64,000 nt of DNA from Cladochytrium replicatum (GCA_025526935.1 JAHLKD010000043.1:248001-312000), one strand, 5' to 3'; positions 31,243 through 43,316 are shown, numbered from the stretch's first letter. The notes: generated by a model from the letters alone, not told the origin. Program-made: numbers and translations.

Positions 31243-33306
31243 ATGAACTGGGACAACCTCAACATCGGCAGTCTTGGCGACTATGTCGACCTGCAGAACA
31301 TCAACCAGATGGTCAGGAAGGTGCAGGCGGTGGTATACAACTACGGCGAATTCGAGCTGAAAGTCAGGTAACGCTGATTACTCGGTGCAAGGCGTAGATC
31401 GCTGGCCCGAACATCCGCCGTGACCACTAACTGATTCGCGATGCGATTATTTTATTAGAGATGCCACGAACAATGAAGCATGTAAGTACTCGTTTCGTGG
31501 AAGCAGCATCGAAATTGCGTTTATGGGGGCGGGCGGAGATTGAGGCTGACGAGCTTATTGTGGTGTTTAGGGGGAGCGAGCTCGACATTAATGCAAGAAA
31601 TTGCATCGGGTAAGTGTGCTGTGAGGACGCAATTGAAATTAACGTAGTGACATTGTTGGGCTCTGCTGTAGGAACTCATCACTAGTATGTTTGGTGGACC
31701 CCCTTGCACTTGCGCATTCTCAAAAATCCCCATTCAGCCAGCATTTCCATGAGATTATGGACAACATATATAAGCGCTTCCAAGAGAAGCAACACAACTG
31801 GAGACAGGTGTACAAGGTTGTTTGTCAGAAGGCAATTTGAGGTGTAGTTTGGCTAAAACGGACGCCTGTTTTATTTGTGTAGGCACTTCAGCTGCTGGAG
31901 TATCTTATTAAGAACGGTTCCGAGAAAGTGATCGATAATGCCCGAGACCACCAATATGAGATCAAAGCGATGCGCAACTTCCATTTCATCGACGAGAAAG
32001 GAAAGGACCAAGGAATAAATGGTGAGTATTTCCTGAATCACTCTATTTTTGGGCTCATATCATATGTTCAGTGCGCAACCGGGCGAAGGAGATCATCGAC
32101 TTGCTTGGCGACGACGCTAAAATAAAGGAGGAGAGGAAGAAGGCAAAGGAGAACCGCCAAAAGTACTCTGGAATGTCGTCCGGTGCTTATTCTGGAGGAG
32201 GGAGTGGTCGCTATGGTGGATTTGGGAACTCTGGATATGGAGGGGGTAGTGGTGGAGGTGGATACCACGATGATGAGACATCGCCAAAACGAACTTCTGA
32301 AGATGGGCCGTCTTCCCGACGATCTAATGACAGGTTAGAAGAGTACCGAAGCCCATGGCAGTTATTTACAGAGGCTTTTCTACAGTACTCGTGAGGAGTC
32401 CAAGGTTCCCAAACCGAAGTTTAACATCGTCATGTCGGATTCCGGGACTGCAGACAAACCCACACCTGCCGCTCCTTCAATGTCTTCTGCCGCGGCACAA
32501 CCGAACCTTCTCGACCTCGACGGGGGTGACGAATGGGGCGACTTCACGAGCGCAAAGCCGTCAGGTTCCGCTCACGTGGCGTCCGCTACCACGGTGTCTC
32601 CTCCCGTTGCGAACTTTGCCTCGTTTGGTGCGTTCGCATCTGCTCCTCCGCAGCCGCAGACTGCTGCTGCCCCTCTCTTCGCAGCCAACTTCCCCGCACC
32701 CGCCGCAAAACCTGCGACACCGGGAAGCGGATTTACAAGCCCGACGACTACCTCATCCAGCGGCTCCAACGGCGGGTTTGCAAACTTTGCCAACTTTGCT
32801 CAGTTCCCCGCTGCAGCCACGCCGACCTCTCCACCAGCTTACACCCCGTCGCAACCAGCTGCGCCGGCTTCTAGTCTGGGCGGATTGGATATGCTCGGTG
32901 GGTTTGGTGCTCCTGCGGCGTCTGGAACGAGTTCCTCTGGCACATTGGGATCTCAACCAAAGGTATCATAAAAATCTTCCGACATCCCCAAAGTTACTGA
33001 GAAAGAACTGTGCAGTCCAACGACCCATTCGGGTCTCTTGTGTCCCTCCACCCATCGGCGTTGACCTCATACGGCAAGAAGGAAGCCCCGACGGGTCCGA
33101 GCTTGAACTCTCTGAACAGTGCGACGATCCAGAACGTTGGGTACAACGCCCAGTTCACGCCATCTAAGCCCGCGAGCCCTGCATTTCCGCTCAGTGGGTT
33201 AGTGCTTCAGCCCCAGTCTTCTGGTTTCGGCGTGCCAGCTGCGTCTACGGCATCGAACACTCAGCAACAGCAGAGTTGGGTTACAAACTCGGACAGTTTG
33301 ATCTGA
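31243..33306 (+). CDS. Epsin-family ENTH protein (Ent3/epsinR-like clathrin adaptor)
   Basis: Nine exons (31243-31367, 31459-31481, 31571-31609, 31672-31684, 31738-31816, 31883-32021, 32072-32333, 32386-32962, 33016-33306) total exactly 515 codons plus stop. The ENTH domain (residues 1 to about 150) reads YGEFELKVRDATNNEAWGAS, STLMQEIASGTHHYQHFHEI, NWRQVYKALQLLEYLIKNGS and DEKGKDQGINVRNRAKEIID. The unstructured C-terminus has a clathrin box LLDLD (residues about 268-272), a gamma-ear type EWGDF motif (276-280) and a DPF motif (about 422). This set fits TGN/endosome adaptors working with AP-1/GGA more than plasma-membrane epsins, since no NPF or UIM was seen. Exon 4 is only 13 nt. All splice phases agree. 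Confidence 0.95.
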
Positions 33307-34261
33307 GGAATTCAGTAGAAGATGTTCTTGCTGTCGCTTTGATTTGGTTGGGGTTGTGTTCATTTAGTGTGCGTCTATGGCTTTTGGACGCTGTTGTTTC
33401 TCTATTGGGGTTCATCATAATTTGAATGGATCAGTGGCATTCTCCCAGGAGGGTTTATAATTGTTTCTTGTTTGTGGGTGGGGGTGTCCTGAGTGGAAGA
33501 AAGTCATCCTGCCATCCATCCGCTTCATATCAACACCGCAATTGAAAATAATGCGGTGAGAGCTCTGCACAAAAGTTTTCATTCCACTGGCCAATCATAG
33601 CCATAGCTTCCTCCCTCTCACGCCGTCACGGAATTCACGAAAGCCGCGCAGGAACATGTGGACGTGCTGTTCGTGACCCCTCACTCGACAAGAAGTTCAA
33701 AGGGGGAAGGAAAAATTGCAAAACGTCAACACAACAAAGAGCCGAACGAATTAACCTTCAACGATGTTGCCTGCAAGCGGTACCAGCAATCTCCATTAGT
33801 AATTTTGCATGCGTCTTCTGGAAACCTGAATTCTCGGAAAATATGTCCTGTGTGCTCAGGTAGTTTGTGCACAATCCCGACAAAGCTGTGATTGATTTCG
33901 ATGTATTAGGTAGTACCTCTATTTATAGTGTCCTTGATGACAATGACTCAATACAATAAGACTGAAGAAGACTCAGAGCCTGAGGTCTCCATGTGGACTT
34001 TAGAGATGTCGACTTTCCTCTCAAACTGCGTTCCTGATTATTCCCACATCGGGAAAGTTTCGGACCTAACATAACTATTTGGGATAATTCTTTAACAAAT
34101 TCCACGCATGTATATTTGGGCCAAATATGCTACCCCACGAGCTTTCAACTTCTCAAGTAGCACGTCCCTTTTTGCGTTGTGTTTGCCAATTTCGTCCACG
34201 CATCAAGTCATTTGAATTGCACAAGAACAAATATTGCCAACATCATCTGGGCTCAACTCAT
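33307..34261. other. Intergenic region
   Basis: Nearly 1 kb with no credible gene. A 77-codon open stretch at 33658-33891 does not resemble a protein. The left end holds the epsin 3' UTR (T-rich). Confidence 0.35.
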
Positions 34262-34627
34262 TCAATGAAAGCAAACTGCTTCAGCTTCTTTCAGCAATGC
34301 ATCGCTCCTGAAATAATCAGCGGCTCGAATAAGGCTGACGACCGCAATACTATCTGTTGGCTTGTCCCTTTGGTGTGCCAAGGCAAGCATACGTGACAAT
34401 GTAGAATAGTCGAAAAGCTCGATCGTGAGTTTGGTCTCCGCCATCTCTGTTTGCAAAAGTCCTTTGAAATACTCAAATCGTTTCTCTGGAAAGCGTTTAA
34501 TAAAACAGAGCACGGATATATATCTCGCTTATCACTCACGTAGGACATATCTCTGACCAAGGACTTTGATTGACGCAGAAATCTCCAGGAGAGCAGCGTT
34601 CACCAAACGAAAATCTTTGTCAACCAT
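34262..34627 (-). CDS. Short BTB/POZ-domain protein or remnant
   Basis: From ATG 34627, an intron with donor GTGAGTGATAAG and acceptor CTTTCCAG joins ISASIKVLGQRYVLR to EKRFEYFKGLLQTEMAETKL, then LFDYSTLSRMLALAHQRDKP and VVSLIRAADYFRSDALLKEA, ending at 34262. This is the BTB helical core (YFKGLL..EM, helix A4-A5 region and 'LLxAADYFxxxxLxxxxE'). About 100 residues, shorter than normal and lacking a C-terminal extension. BTB proteins commonly act as Cul3 adaptors. It lies head to head with a related plus-strand copy. Confidence 0.5.
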
Positions 34628-34641
34628 TCTCAGTAGCAATA

Positions 34642-35588
34642 ATGTCCGTATTCTGCGTCAGATCGTTCGAAAGCTTCGACATCTCGTACTGGTTGAGTTT
34701 TGAAGTCGAGTACGGCCGAACTTTGTCGGTCGGACAAGAAGCCGAAGGCAAATTGAAGTTGGTCACACCGTTTGGAGGCGTCCAGAACATCGTTGTTCGG
34801 GTCACTTCCTTCTCAGCAAGGATAGATGGATGCCAAGTGCTCCTCATCAACGATTGCATTCTCTCCTCCTTGCATTATGTCGAGAGCGAACCGTATGACC
34901 TTGTTCTTCAAGATAGACGGATAGAATCAACAAATTTCCGGGGAAATGTTGAGGAACTGGCGATTGACTTCAAAATTCTTGTTGAAGGCGAGTCATTCTA
35001 AATGTTGAAACATGTACAGCGTAGGCGTCTGGATATCTTTGACGCGCGAGCATGTCAGAGCTAACGTATCTCTTGCAAAGAGACAAGCTATTCGTATTTC
35101 CAAGGACTCTTTCAATCGGAAATGGCGGAGGCAAAGACAGACGAGATAAATATCAATGATTCAAATCTGCTATGACTCGTTTGCTCGGCTTTGCTTGTGC
35201 CGGATCCATCAGAGACAAGCCAACAGACAGTACGGACATCGTCCACCTTCTTCGGGCAGCAGACTTCTTTGGAAGCGACACTCCCCTGAAGGAGGCGGAA
35301 GATTTGCTTTTGTCATGGCGTGCGTTTAGCTTCGAAGCTCTGGCTGAACTTTTGCTCCTTTGCAATTCCAATGACGTTAAATGGTCGAAGTTGAGAGATC
35401 GATGCGGAAATTATAGGAGGAAAAGATATGGTGGAAACGCTGAAAGAAAGAGGGGTGGAACATCTTGCCAAATGGTTGGCAGGCGATACATGTATCTGGT
35501 GGTCGTGTCTACAACTCTTGATTGGCAAGCGAAGATGCTTGCGCTTTACGATCATCGTTTCCTTTTCATTTTGCTTTGCTGTGCTTAA
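34642..35588 (+). pseudogene. BTB/POZ protein copy, disrupted between its two domains
   Basis: The first part (34642-35001) encodes a beta-rich MATH-like N-terminal region (FESFDISYWLSFEVEYGRTL, VGQEAEGKLKLVTPFGGVQN) ending near VEGESF, which is the normal entry into a BTB domain. The BTB part continues in other frames: a FQSEMAEAKTDEI piece near 35107-35150 and RDKPTDSTDIVHLLRAADFF plus LKEAEDLLLSWRAFSFEALA (35210-35350), then a charged tail. The residues match the minus-strand copy closely (RDKPTDS..RAADYF/ADFF). A duplicated family member, probably not functional. Confidence 0.5.
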
Positions 35589-35757
35589 CCCCTTTGCAGA
35601 CACAATCCAGCTCCTTCGAACAATCAAATGTTACAGCAAGATGATCCTTTTGATATCCGTGATCGAATTGTATTCATGTTAAACAAAAGTATTCAGATAT
35701 GCCCCCCTAAATAACTTGTTTGCAAATTGTTCAATACTTGCAACGGAAATAATATTC

Positions 35758-36262
35758 TTCCATCATGACGCAACCGTTGAATTTCTTGCACGAGAGACGA
35801 CACTGTACAAGCATGAAGTTCGGGTTCTTGTTGCAGTCGCCTTGACTAGCCCATGATGCACGCCGGCGAATATGTATCCCTGCAGAATGATTGCGCCTAG
35901 CATCCCCTTCATGACTTGTCTTCAATAGTCTGACTCGGAGAGTTGGGATTCACGACGGAGCAACCGGGCTGTTCTGTCAACTGGCTGCATTCGACGGCTG
36001 CCAGCTGTTTAAGTCAGTGAGGGATAGAGGGCGTATCATACAATACGGGCACTGGGACAGGTGTTGCAAACTTGCCTTGGAGCACTTCCGATTTGCTCAA
36101 AACGAGTTAGTGAGCCGTTCTGGATGATACAATCTTGAATCGGTGGCCTGTGTATGATCTGAAGTCGGGGATTTCTCCCGGCTCCAAGGCTTTTTGGATC
36201 ACATCCACGCCGTCATAATCAGAACACCAAAGCGATGGTAACAATCGCCTCATTAAAGACTG
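35758..36262 (-). CDS. VHL-beta-like plus ShKT-like extracellular protein locus (partial)
   Basis: The minus strand encodes SLWCSDYDGVDVIQKALEPG followed by EIPDFRSYTGHRFKI (36145-36250), which matches the VHL beta-domain pattern 'YWxDYDGxxVxYxxLxPGxxxxxxTYxGHxW'. Downstream, after one or more introns (donor GTATCATCC, branch-like CTAAC), come EQPGCSVVNPNSPSQTIEDK and SWASQGDCNKNPNFMLVQCR with LSCKKFNGC, a ShKT-type cysteine motif (C..WAxxGxCxxNPxFMxxxCxxSC). ShKT modules are common at the ends of secreted hydroxylases and peptidases of algae and chytrids. No signal peptide or full gene model could be drawn. Confidence 0.4.
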
Positions 36263-37543
36263 GGGGCCATGATTCTGAGGAAAACTGTTCCGACCAAATT
36301 TTCAAACCGCAACTGGATATAAACCGTCTTTGAAATCCAACTCCATTGCGATTCTTTCAATCGACGCATGAAACGCTTGCCTTCGTTTTATTCTTGCACT
36401 GTTCATCGGACATCCTAAAGTGGGTTGTTAGCTAAGTCGATTTAATTCGAAAACGTGAGACCGCCGGCCGAAACGTTTTCCAGTTTGTTGTTATCGTTTC
36501 GAGCGTTCCCAGTCGTGCTCCTTACAAATATACCGAAATCTGGTGAACTTGCTGACATGGCGAGGTCCGGGAAAGAATTGGGGAAGTGGGATGAACGGTT
36601 TTCTAACAAAATTTGATGTATGGGAACAGCCGATTACACCACTTACTCACGGTTTGACAGTCCCAAGGCAGGGAACCAAAAATCACGACGATTTTATCCT
36701 GATTAAGAACCATAGTGTAAGCTCTTAGAGCAGTTTCATAGACAACACTCGCTGAGGTACGCGCTTTTTGGGATTGATGTTCCGGAGTGTGCCGGTGCCG
36801 TTGTTCTCACGATCACCCAGTACTATTAATCGATAATTGAGTACGTTTGTGGATTATCTCTGTAATAAATGCTTACCGCGGTCGGAAGGCTATCAAATGC
36901 AGGAGAGCAAGGTCGGAATCAAAGTCAAGCCGCCATTGCACCCACGGCCCACTTTCCGCAAGCTTCAGCGATTGTGAAATAGAATGTCGCGGCACCAATG
37001 TTTCCTTATGTAATCGGTGGTTGTGTGATCGTAGCTCGTGGACTAAGCGAAAGGGTGGTCGAACAGCCCTATTCGAGCTGGAACGAACCACGAGAAGCCG
37101 GGGTTGCAGCCAACAGCAAGAGATTTGGGTCCCCTGTGATGTTTAGAGCCGTCTCTAACTGTAGCGTTAACCATGGCGACGATTTGCGATGGCGGGTTCC
37201 ATTGCCTTAAGAACCATGGAAGAAAGGTTTGGTAATCTCAACACAATCTCTCCATTTATCAGAGATTTGAGACTGGACTGGATTATACAGATCGGGTGAG
37301 CCACAACCCCTTATACAGAGATCGGCAAAGGAGACGAATTTGCATGAAGAAAAACAAATAAGGAAAGCGGAAAGAAAGCGATGGAACACGCAAGACAAGG
37401 TAAGGAACAGTACAAGAAATACTCCAGCACAGAGCTGCTGGGTAAGAAAGTATGAAAAAAACAAGACTCAATAGAAGGAAGAAACTAATGAACGCATCCT
37501 CGATTCCACGTGATTCACCAGCCACAGACATAACGGTGAATAT
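36263..37543. other. Intergenic or unresolved sequence
   Basis: No gene recognised on either strand; the open stretches at 36847-37210 look like chance frames. It may contain 5' exons of the VHL/ShKT-like locus that I cannot identify. Confidence 0.3.
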
Positions 37544-38916
37544 TCACACCTCGTTCCCTCGCTGCTTCCTCGACGTTTCCATGTAAAGCGTTTTGACACT
37601 CCCAAAGTTCCACGGCCTCCCTCCATGCGGCTGTGGACCGCCATCGCGCAGATTTACAAACATCTTGGAGGCACCTCCAAACCGCACACTGCTAGGGATC
37701 TCCAGCTGCTTCATCGATCCGCATAGCTCGTCCATCGTCGTGTCTTCTCCCGTATTTCCAGCCTGCGAGCTCGATCGATCCGGGACATCTTCCCCATCAA
37801 CGTCAGCATCGTCGTGTTGAAGTGGGAATGGTTTTGAGCGTTTCTTCTTGACCCCGCCTCTCTTCCTGGGTCGTCGGCGATGGGAAGCTGAAGATTCGGC
37901 GGTGTGGCATTGTGGGTCTATGTCTTCTCCGATTTCGTCAGTGTTCATGGAATTGGAATTGGTGTCTACGGATGTCGCCATGTCATTCGTGCTACCATCT
38001 ACCATTGGCACGTCCGCGGAACTGCCTTCTGCGATACTTTCATTATTAGCATCTTTCTGTTCCCGCATCATCCTCCTGCGTTCGCGTCGATTTGGTCCTG
38101 CCCTTTCCTTTGGTACAGTATGTACATCTTCCGATCCAACATCGTCAGTTTTAATCGGAATTGACCCATTCACTTCGTCAGTTCCGTTCTCGATATTTTT
38201 CATCAGTGAGGTGACCTGTCGAGCAATTTGTTCATGCGCAGCCTTATTCTTGTGTGGTCCTCTCATTCTCTCATTTATTGGCGCATCGGGTATAGGTGCA
38301 GGAGGGCCTTTTTTCAAGGTGCGCTTCCACTGGAATCGTTGTTCTGATTTCGTTCCCCGACCAAGAACAACATCCCAGTCGTAGTCCGGGGGGAAGCTGT
38401 GGATATCTATCAGATGGTGCTTTCGCTCGTGTAACGTTTTGAATGTTCGCGGACATCGATCCACGAAGCACTCGTACTAAAAGTAAAATTCGTTCAGCTC
38501 TAAGCATGCTTGGTGGATCACATAACGTACTGCTCTTCTGTTGTGTTCGACTAGCGTTTTGAAATATGAATCGTGAACTTCAGAGACGTGGAGAGAGAGA
38601 TATCGGTCGCTGAGCAGCACTCTGTGGCAAATCGAGCACACATGTCGATGTTCCGAGTCGTAGTGTGCTTCAAACTCCTCGCTGGTGTCAAACGAAGGCG
38701 GATTGATGAAGCATCCTCCGATTTCGCACCCAAACACTCTGTAAGAATAGAATATAAGTGTACAAATAGTTTCACATTGAGTTTCAATAAAGTACCCTTT
38801 CCCCTGATTTTCCGTCTCCAAGCGGGGAAACTTAGCAGCAGCATCCACATCCAGCGCTTCCTCTTCTCCCACTGCAAAGTCCTCCTCCTCCAAAATTGTC
38901 TTTCTTTTCGCCATCT
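37544..38916 (-). CDS. C2H2 zinc-finger protein, ZNF511-like
   Basis: Three exons. MAKRKTILEEEDFAVGEEEA starts at 38916. After the first intron come three closely spaced C2H2 fingers: CEIGGCFINPPSFDTSEEFE then AHYDSEHRH, CSICHRVLLSDRYLSLHVSE then VHD, and CFVDRCPRTFKTLHERKHHL then IDIH. The finger spacing and the sequence 'H.C..C.R......L..H..E.HD..F..L' are those of ZNF511. The C-terminal region is Lys/Arg/Ser-rich and ends near WNFGSVKTLYMETSRKQRGN. Intron 2 uses donor GTACGT and joins NRRA to YECF. ZNF511 function is poorly defined (nuclear). It shares a 76-bp divergent promoter with the plus-strand gene at 38993. Confidence 0.85.
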
Positions 38917-38992
38917 TTTTCTGTGGCTCAGTGTCCTCCCACTTTTTGTGTTTCTCGCACTCGAAAGTCAAAATCAAAAAAAAGAACAAAAA
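38917..38992. promoter_or_regulatory. 76-bp divergent promoter/5' UTR
   Basis: Only 76 bp separate the start codons of the ZNF511-like gene (minus) and the membrane-protein gene (plus). The segment is rich in pyrimidine and A tracts, with no TATA box evident. Both genes must use this space or initiate inside the neighbouring coding region. Confidence 0.6.
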
Positions 38993-40729
38993 ATGCTCAA
39001 CTCGGAGAGAATTCCGAGTCGCTCGACGTCCCCGCAGCTGGACCTGCAAGTGCAACCGCAGCAACAGCCTGTACGCACCGTCCGCTTCGACACCACTGAG
39101 CGCTTCGAGGACACGTTCGAGTTTGAGGAAGACGAGGAAGGGCTTATCGCTTACAGCGATAGTCCAACCTCTCCGTCCTCACCGCTACCTCCACCGCGAC
39201 AGCAGCAGAAATCATGGAGCCTCTTTTCATGGATGTCATCATCATCAACAGCTACAGCTCATTTACCAGAGCAGCAACAATCCCGACCTCTATCTCCTCT
39301 TCCACCTCACAATTCCAAACCTCTTAAAACCGCACTGAAAAAATCGTCATCGTACCCACCGCAACATCATGCACCCCCATCGCCGCCGCTTACGCCGAAT
39401 TCGGATGACCACGACGACCTTTTGGATGACGAAGAGATTGAGGATTTGCAGGGAGGAGGTTCTTCAAGAAGACGCATCGAGTTGACAGAAAGCTCGATTG
39501 CAGAGATTCGGGAAGAAATCGAGACAAAACATGCACACCAGCCGCCAAGTTTGTCGGCAGTTGCACCAAATCTTTTGAGCACCGCCCTTGCCAACCTGAT
39601 TTTGCCCGTCATTATATATTACCTCACTGTTTCCGTTTTCAAGGGCCATCAGGTAAGATAACTTTACACAACATCTCGAGGATTTTATGTGACTTCGTTC
39701 TTAGATACTTGGGTTGGCGTTGTCAGCTATTCCCCCAGCGGCGGAATCACTCTATTTGCTGTATAGTCGCAGAAGAATGGACGCTATTTCCTCTATTGTG
39801 TAAGCATGAGCCACAGTGATGAAAGTTGCCAAATAATAATATTTACTTGAATATTCAGGTTTATTTCGATCGTTTTGAATATGGCAATTCTTGGAATTAC
39901 AAGTTCGACGACTGTTGGGCTTCTCCGTGAATCATTCGTTACCTCGCTTTTCGGCGCTGTGTTCCTCCTGTCAATTCTTTATCCTCGGCCATGGACGACG
40001 GTCGGGCGTTGGCTCTGGAAGCGTATTAATCTCCTCATCGGGCGGCGTGTGTCTTTTGGCGTATCGGAAAGCAACGACGGCGCTGACGCAGAACCGAACG
40101 ACAGTGCAGACGCTCGCTCACCTGACCGAATGTCCAAGAACCTCGCGTTTTACCTTGCGCGTGAACTTGGCGGCACCAACGAAAAACGACAAACCGTCTC
40201 TGTGCAAGCATCATCGCAGTCGTCTTCGTCCACCCGAACCTCATCGACTACACACGAGATGACTGCGTACTTTGATCATCTTTGGGAAACATCATACGGA
40301 TTCCGTATTGCGACCGAACGACTCTCGCGAGTGTGGGGTATCACGCTTCTGATCGAGTCTATTGTTCGATGCGTGCTTGCTTTTGCGCTCCAGGACGTCT
40401 CTGTGGAGTGGTTTTTGATTGCTTCGCCGACACTTTTTGCAGTCACTGTTGGAACCTTGGTGGGTGGTTCGGTGTGGTATTTGAGAAAGGTTGTGGAGAG
40501 AGAAGCTGCGAACGCTATGGCAGAGGCTGAGCTTGAATTGGGAGAAGTGCCGGGAGTGGAAGAGAGAGGAGAGCGAGTCAGGCAGGAGAAGAGAGCGGGG
40601 AGTTGGTTTGGATGGCTCCGAGGGCGAAGGTTCAATTCTGCACCGATTCAGTTACGGATGGGTGGGAGAGATCAGAGCTCATCCTCGCTGCCGTCTGGAG
40701 CAGGTCGGTACACCAAAATGGTTGGATAA
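38993..40729 (+). CDS. Multispan membrane protein, VC0807-like
   Basis: Exons 38993-39652, 39705-39799 and 39859-40729 give 541 residues with consistent phases. The first 190 residues are Pro/Ser/Gln-rich and disordered (LPPPRQQQKSWSLFSWMSSS), with an acidic block. Membrane segments follow: LANLILPVIIYYLTVSVFKG, LGLALSAIPPAAESLYLLYS, VFISIVLNMAILGITSSTTV, FVTSLFGAVFLLSILYPRPW, then after a Ser/Thr-rich loop TLLIESIVRCVLAFALQDVS and FLIASPTLFAVTVGTLVGGS. This resembles VC0807/intracellular-septation-like fungal membrane proteins; the assignment is by pattern only. The C-terminus is Glu/Arg-rich and cytosolic in character. Function unknown. Confidence 0.8.
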
Positions 40730-41334
40730 CTCGCGCAATTTTCTTCTGTGAGAGTTTAGCAACTCCCCAAGATTTCGTGCCTCAAGTGTTGCTTTGCTTT
40801 TCCATTTGCCTGCACCATTATGTTTCTGTTTTGAATGTGTTTGTTAACAGTGAGATGCTTAGTTTTGGTGGTTCTCTATTACAATTAGACTTCGCCCCTC
40901 ATTTCCATCTTTTGTCGCATCTTCGATTTTGATTTCCCGTTTTATCCCCTTTTGGTACAAATCGCACAACGACCGCTGATGTGAAAGAGAGGAACATCCA
41001 AAAATCGGGCTATTCCATTCAAACTTCTCGCTTCCTTTATCATTGAGCTGCAAATATTGTTGTTCCTTCCGGTGCGGCTCATTTTGGAAGAAAGAAAATA
41101 ACTGCTTTTCTTCAACAGATAAAAACTTTGTGGTGTCTGTCTGGCACATTCTCTAGGACAGTTTTTGCGGCTATCAATATAAAAGATACAATTGGTTCAA
41201 GCCGTTCCCATCAGCACCGGTCGGTCGCCCAGCTCCGTCCCGAAGTCTTCCCGGTATAAACGGTCCCTCTGTCTCTGGTGATAAATTGTGAAAGACAAAT
41301 TTATATCACCACAGATCGATTACATCCACACTAA
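40730..41334. other. Intergenic region
   Basis: About 600 bp with T-rich 3' UTR sequence on the left and the presumptive promoter of the first seven-TM gene on the right. No gene seen. Confidence 0.4.
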
Positions 41335-43316
41335 ATGTCCACCGTTGCAGGGTGGGTGGTGATTGGGATCGCTACCACGATTTCGGCATTTGGTACACTG
41401 TACTCTGCTTACCGTGCATCAAGGGAGCCAAAAGTGTTTAACTGGGTTCTTTGTGGGTCGTTTGCATTGATGTTGATGTCGGATGTGCTGGGGTTCGTTT
41501 TCGCTTTACTGCCCAAAAAACCTGGGTCGTTGATCGGCTATATGGTTATCTTTGACATGGCGTTATCGTTGAACATACTTGCCACATCAGTCAAGGTATG
41601 CCCGTCACTCTGGTCTCTGTAATTTTTGAATCTCATACCATACTTGAAGACCATTTGCAATCTCGTTCGCTTCGAAGGAGTGTTCCACAGCATACTCACC
41701 ACCACCCGCTTCCCATATCGCACCTGGATGAATCATGCGCTGGTCGCATTCACAACCATCATTACCCTCTTTTCAATCATGATTGCATGGGTCATCGACT
41801 TTTACCCTAATGATCATGGCGGAAGCCAGCTCCCGGGTCTTCCTGCACAATATAAGGGCGGTGTGACAGGAGGAGGTATCGCGTCGGTGTGGTTGGTTTC
41901 GGTTGACCTCACCGTCTCGATTCTGAGTTTATCGGTTGTACGCATGCTCAGGAAGAAGTGGAGGACTCTTAGGCAAAGATGGAATGTACGGAGTGAATGG
42001 ACGACGGACGCGAGCGGTTCGTCGATGAAGTTCAAATGGAGTAGTCTCGGAAAGCTAAAGAGCTATCTGGAGAGTACTTCCTCTACGGAGCACTCTCGTA
42101 ACAGTGATTCCGCAAATTACGGCACACAATTTTCGCAAACTTCGGTGGCTTCATTGAAAGCGTATCCGGAGCTCCAGTCGTACAAACATTTCGTGCTGGC
42201 CAACCATGCCTCGATGTCGAATGGATCGAGCTTGGAAGAATACGAGGATGAGCCGGTTGCAACAACGCCTACAAACACTGGAAGCACTTCAAAGTCGATG
42301 TTCCTGAACACCAATCTACCAATATTGATCCATTTCGCACAACGACAGAGAACATTTCAACTACAGAGGAGGTCTGAGCCTAGATTCTCTCACTCGGAAT
42401 ACATTCAACCATCTGTTTACCCGCCATTGTCGACTGCTTCATCTGGGGTGTCTTCCAGATCTTCACATCGAAATTCAGATGCTCACAATCAACCGCAAAA
42501 GAAGCCAGAGCCCCAATTCTCGCATTTGGGATCCGTTCAACCGTCCCTATATCCCCCATCGTCGACTGCCTCACCTGCAGCTTCCTCCAAATCCTCACAT
42601 CCACTTCGGGAGCCTGAGAAGTATGACCCCCGAATCTCTAAATTAGGGTCTATCCAATCAACTGGACACCCATCGTCCTTGGCCGCTTCTTCTTCCAAGT
42701 CCTCATATACACCACCACAGCCAACTGAAATCAACGTTGAGACTGCCTATTCAAAGTTGGCCACGGACGGAGCACAAGAGATCTCAACCAGCAGCCCGAA
42801 AAGGACAAGATTCAATGTACTTGATTTCGAGAAGCCTTTGAGGATTAGAAAACCTGCACATACAATATACGACGATCGCTCGGAGCGTGGCGTTCGGACG
42901 ATGTACTGGATATTGACGTTTCAAATTCTTATCCCACTGATTGTCGTACCCTTCTTCATTGGCTATTCTGCAAACCTCTTCATTAGTGGTACGTTCAACG
43001 GAGTGAACATGAGAGCAGTGTTTCACATTTACATATTCTATTTACAGGAATTACGACCATCTTCCTCAGAATCTACAACCTTATCATTCTGGAGTACATC
43101 TACCTGATTCGCACGGTAGTTCACTATACGTCTATGCAAGCGATGATTGAGGAAGCTTCGACTGATAACATTGGCGTGGGAAGATCAAAATCTAGTACGC
43201 GGGGGGATCACGAGCCTGATGTGGATATCAAAGAAGATGCAGATGTCGGAGCACACCGTGAGACAAATGGAGACAGTGCCGATCAACCCGATACAGCGAA
43301 CTTGTTAGGCAACTAA
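41335..43316 (+). CDS. Seven-TM protein, tandem family member A
   Basis: Exons 41335-41595, 41650-42988 and 43048-43316 give 622 residues. Predicted membrane segments: WVVIGIATTISAFGTLYSAY, WVLCGSFALMLMSDVLGFVF, YMVIFDMALSLNILATSVK, ALVAFTTIITLFSIMIAWVI, SVWLVSVDLTVSILSLSVVR, then after a loop of over 300 residues YWILTFQILIPLIVVPFFIG and FLRIYNLIILEYIYLIRTVV. A short extracellular N-terminus, seven spans and a very long third inner loop suggest a receptor, but no GPCR class motif is recognisable. The loop has three imperfect repeats around IQPSVYPPLSTASSGVSSRS. Its neighbour at 44154 is a clear paralogue with identical intron positions and phases. Confidence 0.85.

Noticed and set aside
33658-33891. 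77-codon plus-strand ORF after the epsin gene
   Set aside because: No start context, composition or similarity supporting a gene; length is within chance for this base composition.
37593-38384. Plus-strand frames opposite the ZNF511-like gene
   Set aside because: They mirror the Lys/Ser/Asp-rich minus coding region and have no family match.
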